Shown here one piece after another: positions 40,022 to 49,754 of a stretch of DNA of 64,000 bases (position 1 is its first letter; each line of letters begins with the position of its first letter). The stretch spans positions 4,650,001 to 4,714,000 of the forward strand of contig JAPFFF010000004.1 in NCBI GenBank assembly GCA_039105265.1, in the 5' to 3' direction. The notes under the pieces are model-generated. The model was not told where the DNA came from. It worked only from the letters and a program-made list of their open reading frames with translations, and ran no database searches. A program made the translations under genes and the position numbers. The DNA is from Tritrichomonas musculus. Taxonomy: Eukaryota > Parabasalia > Tritrichomonadida > Tritrichomonadidae.

Positions 40022-41989
40022 TTAAAAAGAAAATAAAGTTGAAATTGATGAAATTACTATAGAAGCGTCATCGTTATCAAATGCTCTCTCTCTAACAACA
40101 GGAACAATTCTTTTTCTTTTGAATAGAGAAGCTGAGTTAAGTAATGAAAATTCTTCTTTTTTAGCAGACCTATATAATTGTTGAACAAGAAGAGTTAACA
40201 CCATATCAATACTTTGAATTTTATAAGCAAAGGCACGTTCTTCATAAAGTGAATAGTTTGGATTTGATTCATTTTCGGAAATACTACTCAAGAAATCAGA
40301 TTTAATTTTTTTCTTGTAAGATAATGGAATTAGCATCAATTTTTTGATAAAGATGTTTTCATTATTCTGATTTTCATCAAAATAAGGGATTGAATTAATA
40401 TACTCATTTTCTGGAAAAGATTGGAATTTAATTTGAATCTTATCAACATCTTTTTTCGCTCCTAAAGTCCTTGCGATTTCAGATAAATAAGCAAGAACTG
40501 CAATTTGATACGATGATAAAGATCGATTCCCTTTGATTATTTTTATTTTATTTTGATCTTTTGGTATATTTGTATTATTTTTGAAATCAAAAAGAGGCAT
40601 TAATCCTGATAAAGCTCTAAGAAGCATCTTGTATCTTTCTTGGCTAAAATAAATTTTAATGAATTTATGCACAAATGCAACTGCAACTGAAGCTCTATGA
40701 ATGGATCCAAAAGTGATCTTTCTTGTTCCAGGAATTTCGTAAACTCTGCAAAAATTCAAATGACGTAAATAAGCATTATAAATGTATCGGTAATTTGCAT
40801 AAATCGTAGTTTCTTGTACTTTCTTATAATTAGGGTTATCTGATTCTTTCAAGAAAATATTGCTATTGAAACTTTTGATCGTATTTGAAAGATATTGGTT
40901 TAAGTAGTATGTTAATTCTTCTTTAATTTCATCAAATTTTTGAGCTAATATGTTTATCTCATTTGCTGCAGTAGCTTTTTCAATACGATTGATAATACCA
41001 GGGCTTTTCCTTTCACCAAAAAATGGAGCAAGTTCAAATGGTTCGATAGTTTCACGATAACAAATTTTATCAAATATTCTGGATATGAGTTGAAGCTTTT
41101 TTTCGTAAACTTCTGTGGCAACAGGGTATAATGATAGCATTGAGCACTTTTGAATTTCATTTTGAATATACATTTGAGCGGCTGTTTGCTTGTTATCATT
41201 AATATTATCATCACTTGTACAACCTATCATTTCATGAGGGCGTTGTGAAGGAATTATTAATGAGTAATCTGGAATTTTATCGAGTTTTGCAAAATATTCT
41301 TGTGGAAAATACTTGGAAAGCCAAAATTTTGCTATATCAATATTTATAAGGCCCATTCCTAAGCATTGAAGGCATTTTAAAGCAACTTTTCCCAAATTTA
41401 AATTATTTTTATCGTCAACAGGGCAATTTGCTGCGTAGCTTGTGAGTCCAACAATGACTTCTGAGCAATAATCTTCAATTAAATTACCTTTCCAAATTCC
41501 AACTTGCGAAAGAGAGGGATTGTTAAATGTTGACATGAATGAAGGCAAAAGTTTGATGTGTGGTAAATCTGGCAATGAACCTAATTGTTTTAATTCAGGA
41601 TCACTTGATAATAAATTTAAAATCAGATTAACAAAAGTAGTATGACTAATTCTGCCAATTGAATAAAGTTGTATGAAAAATAAAAATTGTTGGTATGTTG
41701 AAGGCGATGAAGTTTGTTTGAATAATTTTATATAATTATGAAATATTGCTGTGTTTGAATCAAGTGGCGAATTCGACGATTTTAATTTCTTTTTAATATA
41801 GTTGCTTATGACTTCATAAGATTGCGTATTCGTTGAATAGTTTTCATGATTTAAAATTTTGTAGAAGAGTTCTTCTGCTTCTTTTTTATTTTTAATCAAT
41901 GGCTGAATTTCATTAAAAATTTCAAAAAAGTCGATATTTTGGATGGAAAGTTCGTCTTTTGAATCTTCTCTTGATAGTCTTCTCTTCAT
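40022..41989 (-). CDS. Unrecognised 655-residue protein, mostly helical
   Basis: The frame opens at 42058, but the ATG at 41989 (MKRRLSREDSKDEL) is preferred: a TCATTT initiator-like motif lies about a dozen bases upstream, inside the longer frame, and the extra 23 residues are an odd hydrophobic stretch. The chain is soluble and helix-rich. One segment (YQQFLFFIQLYSIGRISHTT followed by FVNLILNLLSSDPELK) looks faintly like a Sin3 paired amphipathic helix domain, and the order of later parts does not clearly contradict a Sin3/transcription-cofactor idea, but the evidence is weak. The C-terminus has KRKR near a possible nuclear signal. Hypothetical is the safe label. Confidence 0.75.
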   Translation of the reverse strand: MKRRLSREDSKDELSIQNIDFFEIFNEIQPLIKNKKEAEELFYKILNHENYSTNTQSYEVISNYIKKKLKSSNSPLDSNTAIFHNYIKLFKQTSSPSTYQQFLFFIQLYSIGRISHTTFVNLILNLLSSDPELKQLGSLPDLPHIKLLPSFMSTFNNPSLSQVGIWKGNLIEDYCSEVIVGLTSYAANCPVDDKNNLNLGKVALKCLQCLGMGLINIDIAKFWLSKYFPQEYFAKLDKIPDYSLIIPSQRPHEMIGCTSDDNINDNKQTAAQMYIQNEIQKCSMLSLYPVATEVYEKKLQLISRIFDKICYRETIEPFELAPFFGERKSPGIINRIEKATAANEINILAQKFDEIKEELTYYLNQYLSNTIKSFNSNIFLKESDNPNYKKVQETTIYANYRYIYNAYLRHLNFCRVYEIPGTRKITFGSIHRASVAVAFVHKFIKIYFSQERYKMLLRALSGLMPLFDFKNNTNIPKDQNKIKIIKGNRSLSSYQIAVLAYLSEIARTLGAKKDVDKIQIKFQSFPENEYINSIPYFDENQNNENIFIKKLMLIPLSYKKKIKSDFLSSISENESNPNYSLYEERAFAYKIQSIDMVLTLLVQQLYRSAKKEEFSLLNSASLFKRKRIVPVVRERAFDNDDASIVISSISTLFSF

Positions 41990-41996
41990 TTTAAGG

Positions 41997-42002
41997 TCAA
42001 AT
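41997..42002 (-). promoter_or_regulatory. Initiator-like TCATTT before the 655-residue gene
   Basis: Read on the minus strand, TCATTT matches TCA-Y-W and sits within about 15 bases of the ATG at 41989. It supports the shorter start. Confidence 0.45.
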
Positions 42003-42184
42003 GATATTCTCAAATAAGTAAACAAAAAGTTTACTAAAGAAAAAAAGCGAAATGACATAATAATTGGTATTTTTAATATAATAAGCTTTATTAGATTGCA
42101 AATTTATTAAATAAATTTATTTCATGAGAAATGGAGAATTTTCGTTTATAAAAATATATCAAAAAAAAAGATTATTTAAATTTC

Positions 42185-42751
42185 TTATGTTGTCTTTGCT
42201 TGGCTCTCAAAGTTCGATATAAGGTTCTTTTGTTGTGATTGGCTAACATTGTTGTTTGATTGTTGGAATCCACTGAATTTGTGTTGCATTTGTTTTTGGA
42301 GGAAGGCTGCCTCTTCATCTGAAAGTGGTTCATTAAGAGTCTTAAGAGCGGTAAGAATTTCAACAGCTTTTTCTTCGTATTGAGATCTTGATATAGACTT
42401 GAGATGGTATTCTTCTTGTAACTTGACAAGGCTCTCACGGAGCTCTTCCGTTTGTCTTGAACCAAACATTCTGATAATTTCAGGTGTCTTAAACGCTTCG
42501 TTAATTGCAGCCATTGTAGCCATTCGAACAGCACTCAATTCATCAAGAAGAGTTGTATCACCTGCAACCATACGGTCAAGGTTACTTTGGAATTCATGAA
42601 GTTCTTCCATTGTTTCTGATCGAGTTTCGCGGATTTCTTCTTCTGTAAGTTGGTCTTTGAGTTCATCAAGATCTTTAAGTTGGCAAAGAAGTCTTTGAAG
42701 TTGGCGCTCGACCATCTCCTTTAGACGTTTCGTGTTTGCATCATTCGCCAT
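42185..42751 (-). CDS. LZIC: LZIC homologue (leucine zipper and ICAT-domain protein)
   Basis: 188 residues, about the length of animal LZIC. The N-terminal coiled coil reads QLQRLLCQLKDLDELKDQL, followed by EIRETRSETMEELHEFQSNL. The ICAT-like domain contains TTLLDELSAVRMATMAAI then NEAFKTPEIIRMFGSRQTEELR, and ends with YEEKAVEILTALKTLNEPLS; all correspond closely to vertebrate LZIC (TLVDELS, AFKTPEVIRLF, QKVEILTALxKL). The last 30 residues are Gln/Asn/Ser-rich and variable. The ICAT domain binds beta-catenin in ICAT itself, but for LZIC the partner is unsettled, and a role in the cell cycle or DNA damage response has been proposed. The function here is unknown. Family identity is strong. Confidence 0.93.
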   Translation of the reverse strand: MANDANTKRLKEMVERQLQRLLCQLKDLDELKDQLTEEEIRETRSETMEELHEFQSNLDRMVAGDTTLLDELSAVRMATMAAINEAFKTPEIIRMFGSRQTEELRESLVKLQEEYHLKSISRSQYEEKAVEILTALKTLNEPLSDEEAAFLQKQMQHKFSGFQQSNNNVSQSQQKNLISNFESQAKTT

Positions 42752-43430
42752 TTGTATTTGTTAAAATAGAATTAGTTGTCACTTTTGTTGATTTTCAATT
42801 GTTTTAGAATACAAAATTTTTAAAAATTTTTGGATGTTCACTTTTTCTATTCCTTTTTTGAAATTGAATAGATTGATAATCATTATTTCCATACCTGCTA
42901 AGCCAAAATCGTATGATTTACTAAAGCTTGTTGCAAATTTTTCCCCGAATATTTACTGAACGTCATAAAGGGAGATCAAAAAAGGCCCAGTTTTTCTGAA
43001 TTTAATTGTTTTGAAATCTGACTTTTTGATAATTTATTTGAATATATCATTCAAAAATTTTGTAAATAAGCATTTGATAAAAATCATTATATCCAATTGT
43101 ACTTTACTTATTTCTTATTCACTTGGATATAAAAATATTTAAAAATATAAAAAATAGTTTTTGATCAAATTTAGAATAGATTGATAAAGCCGGTTACAAA
43201 TAAAATTGACATGTTTTTCATCACTATTTACATTCAATATTAAAAATATTGTACAATACCTCAGAAAAGAAGTAGTAGTGTTAGGAAGACTCCGGATATT
43301 ATGAATTTTATGCCCATATTTTCACAACCGCTTTTGGAAAAGCATTGACAATGATATATAAATTGATATCCCTCAAAATTCTTAAACGACTTCGCTAATG
43401 AAATAATTCTAAATTTTGATTATAGCCGAC
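42752..43430. other. Intergenic, no gene seen
   Basis: AT-rich upstream region of the LZIC homologue, giving way to the decayed coding region. Confidence 0.45.
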
Positions 43431-45700
43431 AACACCAAATTTTATTCTAGATGATACAGAATGGTATTCATTACCAATGACACCTAGTAGAGTGTTTAAG
43501 GAGGTTCACCTCTATGAGCTACACCGATCCTTAACTAGAGGTCAATCAGTACGTATAAGACCATTTATGATATCTATTTATGTAGAACTCTATGAAGTTT
43601 GTTATCGATGGTCCAACTCTTATCGAACTAACTTTTTATTTACCTACAAATGATTACAAACTACAAAATTCACGTTGATCACTTCGACTGTAATAATGTC
43701 TTTGAATTGATCATGCCAACTAGCATTAAACGAATCGTCTCTCACAATCATCTTCATTCCATAAACGAATCTACTTCTTCTTTGAGAGTAAACATCAAGT
43801 TTATAGATATCAACAAATGTTCTGTGGAGATAGTGAACCACTAAAAGCTTATAAGGTTGGTAGTTCATTGAAGTTCAATATATTAAAAGATGAAAACAAA
43901 CATGATTCTATATATGTTATTGATCGATTCATAACTCGTACATCTACTATTAGTAAGATCGATTTGAATTAGATTCACCTTTTTTAGTCAAATCATGGAA
44001 AACGATCTCACTTTCGATTCAATCTATTTTTTATCGTGTATTCGTAATAATCATATGATGACCGAAATTGAATTCACCGTCGAACCATCATTGACCAATA
44101 TCTTGAAATGTCAAACGATAGAATCATCAACAGTGTCGATGATCTACTCGAATCACTTCGTGATTATCTCGATGATACTAGTTAAGATCAAGAGTTCAAT
44201 CTTTATTACGTCATTAACTACTACAACATAGACGATCTTGAAGAACTAGATGATCTCTTAACGGATGAGTATATTACTAACATCATTCGTTTAGTGTTAA
44301 CCAACAAATGGATTGAGCCATGTGGAGCTTTCGATTTGGATGAATTCGCTGATTATGATGAGTAAATGATTGAATATTTTTGTTTTCATATGAATTTATT
44401 GGTAAACGATCCGAATATGACATCTAATGTGAACGATTTATCTATAGCATTGAAACTTTAATATACTTTGATGACATTATGAACAGAACTCTTCACAATG
44501 AATGACATGAACAAGTTGAAGTACGAACTCGTTAGACTTATCGAATTGAAAGACTATAAGACTGTAAATACATTGTATATAAATCTAGGTTTGGGCATAG
44601 GATATATACATATAAATCGAAATATTACTATCCAATCACCAAATTGCTTGGATTTGTTACTAGAATAAGATCTAAATATTAAGTGAATCACTTCAATGGT
44701 TAACAGATTAGATATAACTCGATTTATAACCCATTTATTATTCTGAACTTTAACTGAAATGAATCAAATAAACTTGTCAGAGTCAACAATCAACGAAGTT
44801 GACAAATCATCGCGAAAGATCCTATTCTGCCCATCACTCATGATCATCGGAATTGAACAGATCATGGAGAAGTACAATTCCAACTCCAATAACGATCAAC
44901 TGAAAGAGTTGTACATTAAACGATCTCCAATCAAATATGAACTATTCAACAAATCTCTTGATATGAAGTGTAAACGTGATAAAAACACTAAAAGTGTTAA
45001 AGATGTAGTGAATTCGTTCAATATGATACCATCACTGTTATTATTCTGGAGATCCAATCTTACTATTCCAGAATTCGATGAGATCCTTGTTGAACCAGCT
45101 GATACAGCTGAGATCAAGGAGTTCATTAATAAAGTTAACTTTGAGATGATTGGTTGTCATTGTAATCATAAAGTGATGAATGGACAGTGTGATTAAGTGT
45201 TTAAACATATCTCAGATCCATATCACATTAAAGAGTATGTCGAGTATGAATCATTCATTGATAGACTCTCTCGATTTATATATTAGATTGGTTCGAAAGA
45301 TAGTTAAAACAAAGACTTTCATGATGGTGAGATCTTCTACATACCTAGTTCAACCATCATCATTGTCAACAAAAACATCATCTCGATTAACATATAGTCA
45401 AATAAACCTCATCGAATAAAACATATCAATCATCATCATTATCTTATCAACGACAACAACATATAGTGGAATACAACAACAATAACATCATCATCATCAT
45501 ATAGTCGAATACATCATCTCGATAATCAACAGTATCATGTCTGTAAACAACATATCGATCAACCATCATCACGAACACATCATCGATCAATTTGAAACAA
45601 CAAGAAATCACTTCAAATGTTAAGATGTTAGATATAACTGGATTTATAACCTATCTTCATTCATTCAATAATATCGTCAATATATCGATTATCTTCTTTT
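43430..45700 (+). pseudogene. Decayed coding region of unknown origin
   Basis: Stretches of 50-145 codons with a protein-like composition (W, C, and charged residues; less A/T at codon ends than the flanks) follow one another on the plus strand, interrupted by several breaks. The longest intact piece is 44759-45196 (ending in a Cys/His-rich GCHCNHKVMNGQCD). No domain is recognised. A direct repeat occurs in it (see separate entry). The 3' end is low complexity (CATCATCAT and related words). It could be a remnant of a large mobile or virus-like element or of a host multigene family; the sequence does not settle which. Confidence 0.5.
44680..45652. repeat. Direct repeat of about 50 bp within the decayed region
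   Basis: 44683-44733 and 45603-45652 share AATCACTTCAA...GTTA...TTAGATATAACTSGATTTATAACC with small changes, about 920 bases apart. Confidence 0.7.
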
Positions 45701-46269
45701 CTAGGATTTAAATGGTAAATGACAACCTTTTGGCATATGACCTTTTTGAAAGAAAATATTCTGTCTTTTTTATTGATTCTAGTCTTTTTGAGTTATAAAA
45801 TGCTTTAATACTGGTAATTTCCAATCTAAAATGACCACCAATTAAAAGTCTAGCTTATTTTTATAGGAATGATAAAACCACTTTACTCCATTACTCTTTT
45901 TATTATAATATATGAGTTAACTTAAAAGTGTCAAAATTGGCTAACTAATAAATTACCAACGAACTAATAAATTGAGTAAACTCATAGAATAAGTTCAATA
46001 AATTAATTCATAAAATGAACAATATCAAATCATATATTTTAAAGATTCAACTTCTTCTTTTAATAATCATCCAACAATTTATTATCAACTGATATGCAAT
46101 ATTAGCAATTCTTTTGAAAAGAGTAGAGTCAATTACAAAATAAATAAATTACCATTTAAACATATTATTTAACAATATAAATATTTGATAAATAAACTTT
46201 TAATTAAAAATGATGATTTCATTGATTTCAATGATTTTCAATACATTTTTGATATTCTTTTAGTTAATC
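45701..46269. other. Intergenic, no gene seen
   Basis: AT-rich sequence without coding pattern. Confidence 0.45.
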
Positions 46270-46428
46270 TCAATCTGTTTTCATTCTGAACTCCTCTAGA
46301 GCAAATTTGTCATCTTTATGAATGCTATTGATTTCTTCAAATGTTGGACAGTCTTCTGGATTTTGTTGCCAAAATTTCTGAGTATGCTCCCAAAAATGAA
46401 CAGATATTCGTTCATGATGACAAAATTT
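46270..46428 (-). pseudogene. Short ORF fragment, unrecognised
   Basis: A minus-strand frame of 52 codons plus stop encodes a protein-like sequence with EHTQKFWQQNPEDCPTFEEI and ends FRMKTD. The frame has no ATG of its own near the start; an in-frame stop separates it from MVRMSPVHTY. No trichomonad intron signature (GTAYGT with ACTAACACACAG) bridges the gap. It is likely a gene relic. Confidence 0.3.
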
Positions 46429-46601
46429 CTAATACGTATGAACAGGGGACATACGAACCATAATTATCTATTTCATTTGAAACTATAATTGAATATATAT
46501 TTAAGAATAAATATTTGAATTTGGCGGAGCTTCTAAAATAATTGATGATATATTTAAAAAAAAACATATTTTAAAACAAACAAAACAAACACATATGCAT
46601 C

Positions 46602-47285
46602 TTAATCATCATCATCATCTTCTTCAGTGGCCGTTTGACTTGTTGAATCATCTTCACCAAGAACTTTCCTAAGGCTTTTTATAACTTCATCACACTCATT
46701 CATTTCATTTTGAATTAGTTGTGATTCATACTCTGATTCAGCTATAAGTCTTACTAATAATTCCGCTCTTTTTTTTAAGCTAATACTTTCTTGAACAATA
46801 GGATGAACTTTATCTACTAATTCACCAATTTCAGAAACGTCTTGCCATACACCATTGGCAAATGCTAACTTACTTCCTGACAAAGAAATTTGTATTTGAG
46901 GACTATATCCATGCCCTTTTTTCTTGGGCAATTTTTCTGACGAATGCGCAGATTTTTTGCTTGAAGATTGGGAACTACTTTCATCCGATTCAATTGGCTG
47001 ACTTGATTCAGATGTATCGGCTTGTGGTACTGATTTCTTTGGCTTAGTTGACTTATGTGACTGACTTGATTTAGCTGATTTATCTGATCTGCGAGATGAA
47101 GATGATTCCATTTTTGTTTCTTGTGGCAATTTAGGCATACTCTCTAATTCGTCGTCTTTTGCAGGATTGTCTGGTTTGGGTTTTTTTATTATAGTTGCTG
47201 GATCATCAGACACCCATTTATCATCATCATTAGGTGGTGAATGACTGTTGAGGCTCGAATATGAAGTTAAATCGCTAAGACTCAT
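46602..47285 (-). CDS. Ser-rich hypothetical protein with coiled coil and acidic tail
   Basis: 227 residues from the ATG at 47285 (MSLSDLTSYSS); the open frame continues upstream only through a TTG. Residues 1-130 are disordered and very rich in S, K and D. About 140-215 are ordered: VWQDVSEIGELVDKVHPIVQ then a coiled coil (SLKKRAELLVRLIAESEYES, NEMNECDEVIKSLRKVLG). The tail is DDDDD. No membrane segment. The layout suggests a small scaffold or nuclear protein, but no family is recognised. Confidence 0.8.
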   Translation of the reverse strand: MSLSDLTSYSSLNSHSPPNDDDKWVSDDPATIIKKPKPDNPAKDDELESMPKLPQETKMESSSSRRSDKSAKSSQSHKSTKPKKSVPQADTSESSQPIESDESSSQSSSKKSAHSSEKLPKKKGHGYSPQIQISLSGSKLAFANGVWQDVSEIGELVDKVHPIVQESISLKKRAELLVRLIAESEYESQLIQNEMNECDEVIKSLRKVLGEDDSTSQTATEEDDDDD

Positions 47286-47303
47286 AATTACATAATAACT
47301 CAA

Positions 47304-47667
47304 TTTTTAAACGACAAAATTCATTCTTCAATTTGCTCGTTATTTCAATTCATAGGATGTGTTTTTTAACAATTCTATTATCATTGCAATATATTTACGA
47401 TTACCCAAATGAAAAATTAAAATCTTTTTTTTGTTAGATATAATATTATCTAATCTTATATTCTTTTTTTTAGAACTAAAAGGTTTATAAACAAGACTAT
47501 TATTCTGTTCTAACACTGGAAAATATATGAAAACCCTACCTATTTCATGTTTTCTACAAATTTAATTAAATGTAATTTTTTATATTGTTTACAAACTAAA
47601 ACAATTTATATTTAAATAACATAATGCTATTATAACGTAATACATATTTTTTTAAGATAGATAGAGT
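47304..47667. other. Intergenic, no gene seen
   Basis: AT-rich spacer between two minus-strand genes. Confidence 0.5.
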
Positions 47668-48408
47668 TTACATATTAAAATTTAAATACTCGTAGTCGAT
47701 AGGATCTAAATCAGAATTTTGAGAAAAGATAAACTTATCATCAAAAAGAGATGGATGACTATTTGAAAAATTTATATTCTGGGGAGCCAATGGATGTGGT
47801 AGTTTTTCTTGCTGCATTTGACTATTTTGTGATTTTTGATTACCTCTTTTATTAATCAAATCTTGAACAAAGTCAACAAGACAAAATTCTGATTCTTGGG
47901 CTTTACATGGTTCTTCAGGAGCAGTGAAATCTTCATCACCTACAATTTTTTTTTTTACAAGATCACAAAGCTTCATTGGTGTATTTTGTGAGCTGGACAA
48001 CTTTTTTCTTACAGTCCATTGCCTAAGCTCACTGAAATTCTTTTTCATGAAAGAGAATTTCTTAACAAGTTCAGTAGAGGATTCTGTCCCAGTTGGAGTA
48101 GTTCCATATCCAAGAGCTTGAAAAGATCCGTTTATAGATGATTTACACTTGTTTGTAATTAAACTAAGTTGATGGGTATTTATAGCAATTCCGTTATCAA
48201 GCCAAACAATTCCGCAAACAAGCGATCTTTCAATCTCTCTTTCGGGATTACCAATTACAAATTTTTTAATAGTGTTGATAATATCCAAAAAAGTTTCGTT
48301 ACTTTTATTTCTTCGATTCTTACAACCTGGCATTGAAAGCTTTTGACGTAGTTCCAAATATTCATTTTTTTCATCTTCCGTCAAGTTATCAAAATAGTTT
48401 GGAATCAT
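47668..48408 (-). CDS. Initiator-binding-domain protein (IBP39-like, IBD)
   Basis: 246 residues. The N-terminal ~130 residues match the initiator-binding domain of trichomonad IBP39: TFLDIINTIKKFVIG, then RSLVCGIVWLDNGIAINTHQ and LSLITNKCKSSINGSFQALG, the winged-helix recognition region (KSSINGS). This domain contacts the TCA-Y-W initiator of protein-coding genes. The remaining part (KRGNQKSQNSQMQQEKLPHP, then FSQNSDLDPIDYEYLNF) is short and low-complexity. The protein looks shorter than IBP39 and I do not see its C-terminal domain, so it is more likely a paralogue than the main IBP39. It should be a nuclear, DNA-binding transcription factor. The domain also anchors the taxonomic call. Confidence 0.9.
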   Translation of the reverse strand: MIPNYFDNLTEDEKNEYLELRQKLSMPGCKNRRNKSNETFLDIINTIKKFVIGNPEREIERSLVCGIVWLDNGIAINTHQLSLITNKCKSSINGSFQALGYGTTPTGTESSTELVKKFSFMKKNFSELRQWTVRKKLSSSQNTPMKLCDLVKKKIVGDEDFTAPEEPCKAQESEFCLVDFVQDLINKRGNQKSQNSQMQQEKLPHPLAPQNINFSNSHPSLFDDKFIFSQNSDLDPIDYEYLNFNM

Positions 48409-48579
48409 TTTGCTATGTTCATTTGGCCAAATATCATATCATTTTGTGTTTAAATCTGGTCGTATAAAAATACACCTAAGATTTTAGATTTCAAACTTTT
48501 TGAAATATTGATGGAAATTTTTCACAGGATGTTGTAACATCAAAAATTATAAAAAGTTCAACTTTTTGATACAAAATAC

Positions 48580-48611
<32 letters not shown>

Positions 48612-49516
48612 TTCAGTAAAAATCACCCCCTCAATTTCACTTAACGGCCAAATTGCCCTTCAAATCAACTGGTGAAAAGTGCGATGTTTACTTCATTTCG
48701 CACTTTTCACCTTTGGTAGTATTCAATTTACTTCATTTTTTATTCAATTTTATAAATTCATTTTACACTTTTCACCAGAATTCAAAATATTTCGAAAAAT
48801 AAAATATAAATATTATATGAGAAATTAAAACTTATCAAAAAAATATTTTAAAAATAAGCTATCAGGAATCATAAGAAATTAATATTTAAAAATAGTTCCT
48901 TTTTATTAAAAATTGAAAATCGTCATATAATGGAGATATTATAAAATTAAGTATTTGACCATTTTTTAGATTAAATGTTAATATAAAAGATTAGTAAAAG
49001 TGAATATGATATTAAAATAAAATAAAATTGAATTTAAAAAGATTTAAAATATATCAAATATTTGAGGTTTTTCATAATTCAAAAAATCCAGTAAAATTAT
49101 TCAAAAAAATCGTTATAAACACCTCCTATGATATTATTTTTGAGTAATTCTCAAAAAAATTGTAGAATTATTAGCTATTATAATTTTCATTAAAAATAAT
49201 TATGATATTGATGTATATTATAAAAAAGATTTATTTACGATATTTTACAATTGAATTAAGTTTCGAAAAAGAAAATTTCAAAGGGAAATTAGATTTTATT
49301 TTGGTGATAAATTAAATAAAAATTGAATGGTTATTACACATTTAAATTGAAATAAATAAAATAATTGCAAACGTATATATAAGTTAATAAATTATAAACG
49401 CATTGAGAATAAAAAAATTTAAAATTTATTAACTTGAACTAATTATTTGTGATCAATGAGATTCTTTTCTTCGAATTAAAAAATAAATCAATTTGGAATT
49501 CATAGATTTACAAAAA
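48409..49516. other. Intergenic with poly(A) and hairpin
   Basis: Contains an A-run at about 48582-48607 and a hairpin at 48671-48711. The rest is AT-rich with no gene. Confidence 0.55.
48671..48711. repeat. Perfect 14-bp-stem hairpin
   Basis: GGTGAAAAGTGCGA (48671-48684) pairs with TCGCACTTTTCACC (48698-48711) across a 13-base loop. A third CACTTTTCACCAG copy lies near 48767, so these may be remnants of terminal repeats. Confidence 0.85.
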
Positions 49517-49754
49517 TGATATAGAATAGGGGGATCAACCGCCAAAAAATTGGGTAGATTTTATATTACGCACTTTTTTGATTTTTTATATTCAATTTTT
49601 TCCCTTCAAAAATTATAATTTTTGTCAAAATAAAAGTTCACAAAAAGTTATATTACCAGTATAACTGCTGTCTTTTTTAATTTCTGAAAAAAAAATAAAA
49701 CAATAAACTAAAAGCTTTCAATTTACAAGGTCGGCCTTATGGCAGTTTATTAAA

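Noticed and set aside
43500-43560. Possible tRNA-like hairpins
   Set aside because: The complementary words (CACCTCTA and ACTAGAGGT) do not make a cloverleaf and no A/B box was found.
46429-46470. Trichomonad-type intron joining MVRMSPVHTY to the 52-codon fragment
   Set aside because: A GTATGT is present, but no ACTAACACACAG-like 3' site is seen and removal of the 26 bases would not keep the frame.
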